NCBI RefSeq assembly: GCF_029937855.1 | Contig: NZ_JAPYPC010000022.1 | Coordinates: 1 to 64,000, forward strand | Source of the DNA: Christiangramia sp. | GTDB taxonomy: Bacteria; Bacteroidota; Bacteroidia; Flavobacteriales; Flavobacteriaceae | Direction: 5' to 3' | Length of the DNA: 64,000 nucleotides | Part shown: positions 62,465 to 64,000 of the stretch, in pieces | Layout: the number at the start of each line of letters is the position of its first letter | Position numbering within the stretch: the stretch's first letter is position 1 | The notes under the pieces: generated by a model | Databases searched by the model: none | Seen by the model: only the letters and a program-made list of their open reading frames with translations | What the model was told of the DNA's origin: nothing | Translations under genes and position numbers: made by a program

Positions 62465-62752
62465 ATGAAAAAGCTAATTTTAATTCCCTTTTTGTCACTT
62501 CTGGTTGTTCTAGGAATGTCCTTTACAAATTTTGACAACGAGGACGAAAAGAAAATTGAAACGACTGCTTCCGATTATGTTTTGAACAACGGAACCTGGC
62601 AAGCAATTCCGGAACAAAACTGTAACCAGGGAAATGAAACCTGTAGGGTACAATTTGGCGAAGGTGGTCCTGTCTTTGACGTGTATGATGAAATGGATTT
62701 GAGTACACTTAAAGAAAGTCCTGTTCCAGAACCAACTATTATTAATCCTTAA
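62465..62752 (+). CDS. Exported DUF6520-family small protein
   Basis: 95 residues. Signal-peptide-like N-terminus (MKKLILIPFLSLLVVLGMSFT), an acidic mature part with a Cys pair (QNCNQGNETCRV) as in DUF6520 proteins, and a Pro-rich C-terminus. Family function unknown; members are small exported proteins of Flavobacteriia. A strong terminator follows. The regulator motif upstream suggests co-regulation with the oxoamine synthase locus. Confidence 0.78.
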   Translation: MKKLILIPFLSLLVVLGMSFTNFDNEDEKKIETTASDYVLNNGTWQAIPEQNCNQGNETCRVQFGEGGPVFDVYDEMDLSTLKESPVPEPTIINP

Positions 62753-62776
62753 ATTGTAATAGTTGATCGTTAAAGT

Positions 62777-62808
62777 AAAAGCACATCGTTTTAGAACGAT
62801 GTGCTTTT
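62777..62808. terminator. Strong bidirectional terminator
   Basis: Perfect 14-bp stem AAAAGCACATCGTT / AACGATGTGCTTTT with a TTAG loop, followed by CTATTTTT. It serves the DUF6520 gene and, from the other side, the convergent peptidase gene. Confidence 0.85.
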
Positions 62809-62838
62809 CTATTTTTAATTAATTCAAACCAGTGGTGC

Positions 62839-64000
62839 TTATTTTAACATGTTCCGATGATAATCTTTAGGAACTATCAGGAATTTCTGAAGATTCTCTT
62901 TCGTGAGATATTTTCCGGCAGCAGCATCAATATCTTCAAGGCTAATGAAATGTTCCAGCATTGCTCCGTATTTTAAAACCATCTCCTGTGGATCTTCTCC
63001 AACATATATCGAATGTTTTAGGTAATCTGGCCAGAAATTAAAATATCCAAAACTCCCTAACCGGCTTCCAAAAGCAGCCTTTTCATCCTTAAGCGCGGTT
63101 TTAAGCCAATCCCGATCTACTCCATTTTGCTTAAGTTCTTGGAATTCTTTCAAAGCATATCTAATCATATTTTTTTCATTTCCCAAATCGCTGTCAAAAA
63201 TTATTTGAAATGCATATATTCCTTCTCTAAAGTCTATCCAATCTCCTGTTGCCCGGGGACTATAACTCCCTATACGTAATTTTCTCCTAATTCTTTGGTT
63301 AAGTGCTTTAGACAAAACTTCCAACTCAGCTCTGGTTTTTATGTCTGTAGAAACCTTAACAGGTAAATATAGATGGATAAATGCCTGATTCAGATTTTTA
63401 AGTTTAATTGTTTGCTCCATTTTATTTAAGGGGAATTGTGATCGATCTTGCCCCTTTTTACTCCTTTTTTTCTTGGCAGGAAGAGCTGATAAATACTTTA
63501 CTAAAGTTGATTCTATTTTTTCTTTATTGAAATCTCCGGTAATTATAAAAGTACTACCTGTAAAATCTGCAAAGCAATTATCATAAGCAGTGAATACATT
63601 TTCCAATTTGAGCTTCTTTATATCGGCCGCTGTCATTTTTGGTAATTCTGGATACCATGTTTGGTTAATTTCCTCATAGTAAAATTCAGAGCTACCTCTT
63701 GCTACATTACCTTTAAAATATTCCAGCTCTTTTTCTTTCCAGATTTCAAACGCCTGAACATCTTTTCTAGGTTTCTCTAGATACAAATAGAGAAGGCTTA
63801 GGAGGTTTTCCAAGTTCTCCACCTTGGAGCTGGCATTGATTATTTGAAAATCTTTAGTAATTTCAAAATTTATTGCCAGTCCGTTATCTTGCATATACCT
63901 TTCAATTTCAAATTTATTATACTCCCCCGCTCCACTGAATTGTACAACATCCGGGGCTACCTCTGCAGCCAGATATTCACTTCTTTTCTTGAGCGGGATT
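62839..64000 (-). CDS. M16-family metallopeptidase, C-terminal part (5' end off window)
   Basis: The frame is open from 62839 to the right edge: codons upstream of the internal ATG at 63894 give a continuous homologous sequence (IPLKKRSEYLAAEVAPDVV, then QFSGAGEYNKFEIERYMQDN). The visible part has M16 features: a late inactive-type repeat with FADFTGSTFIITGDFNKEKIES, FIHLYLPVKVSTDIKTRAELEVLSKALNQRIRRKLR and SPRATGDW. The HxxEH zinc motif, which is in the first domain, is not in the window. Large Bacteroidota M16 proteins of about 900 residues have this arrangement. The start lies beyond 64000. Confidence 0.85.
   Translation of the reverse strand, partial: IPLKKRSEYLAAEVAPDVVQFSGAGEYNKFEIERYMQDNGLAINFEITKDFQIINASSKVENLENLLSLLYLYLEKPRKDVQAFEIWKEKELEYFKGNVARGSSEFYYEEINQTWYPELPKMTAADIKKLKLENVFTAYDNCFADFTGSTFIITGDFNKEKIESTLVKYLSALPAKKKRSKKGQDRSQFPLNKMEQTIKLKNLNQAFIHLYLPVKVSTDIKTRAELEVLSKALNQRIRRKLRIGSYSPRATGDWIDFREGIYAFQIIFDSDLGNEKNMIRYALKEFQELKQNGVDRDWLKTALKDEKAAFGSRLGSFGYFNFWPDYLKHSIYVGEDPQEMVLKYGAMLEHFISLEDIDAAAGKYLTKENLQKFLIVPKDYHRNMLK

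Overview
The window looks like chromosomal DNA of a marine or halotolerant member of the Bacteroidota, most likely family Flavobacteriaceae. The signs are TraE/F/G/I/J/K/M/N-type conjugation genes, RteC, a GLPGLI-family protein, a TonB-receptor-like barrel, GIN-domain and DUF6520 proteins, AT-rich spacers, and a few promoters of the Bacteroidota TAnnTTTG type. No tRNA, rRNA, CRISPR array or integrase was seen.

Most of the window (about 1 to 58 kb) reads as an integrative conjugative element carrying several cargo blocks. Its ends are not visible. (a) 1-10.2 kb: a two-gene unit (single-strand DNA-binding protein plus RadC-like protein) occurs twice as a direct repeat of about 1.2-1.35 kb. The repeats bracket a 6.7 kb island with a single-domain response regulator, a GAF-PAS kinase-like protein, a PAS histidine kinase, a 604-residue enzyme-like protein and a decayed NosY-type permease. 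Both ssb copies carry the same one-base frameshift. (b) 10.2-13.5 kb: a probable oriT, a BfmA-like mobilisation protein, a DUF5712/MobB-type relaxase and a VirD4/TraG-type coupling protein. (c) 13.8-21.3 kb: first cargo block, with a TonB-receptor-like barrel plus GLPGLI protein, divergent from a histidine kinase/OmpR-type regulator pair, then an archaeal-type GH13 alpha-amylase lipoprotein. (d) 21.4-28.1 kb, minus strand: the mating-pore operon traE-F-G-I-J-K-M-N. (e) 28.6-53.3 kb: second cargo block. A sigma-54-type activator and its kinase are divergent from a plus-strand array encoding a membrane-fusion protein, an ABC ATPase, seven paralogous FtsX/MacB-type permeases, a GIN-domain protein, a second and atypical ABC ATPase and a TolC-like channel. 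(f) 53.3-58.3 kb, minus strand: a nuclease-fold protein, a DnaC-like ATPase, a replication-type protein, a small HTH protein, small membrane ORFs and RteC.

From 58.4 to 62.8 kb lies a small locus: an alpha-oxoamine synthase fused to a GNAT/FemAB-like acyltransferase, a STAS-like protein, a PAS-AraC regulator and a DUF6520 protein. A repeated 12-base motif links their upstream regions and suggests one regulon. The window ends inside an M16-family peptidase gene.

The items most worth a second look are: the repeat that stops beside the predicted oriT; the seven-permease array with its GAFTDA activator, direct-repeat upstream sites and a near sigma-54 element; the amylase with conserved archaeal-type metal ligands; and the oxoamine synthase-acyltransferase locus with its shared motif. 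All functions are inferred by reading the sequence; no database search was run.
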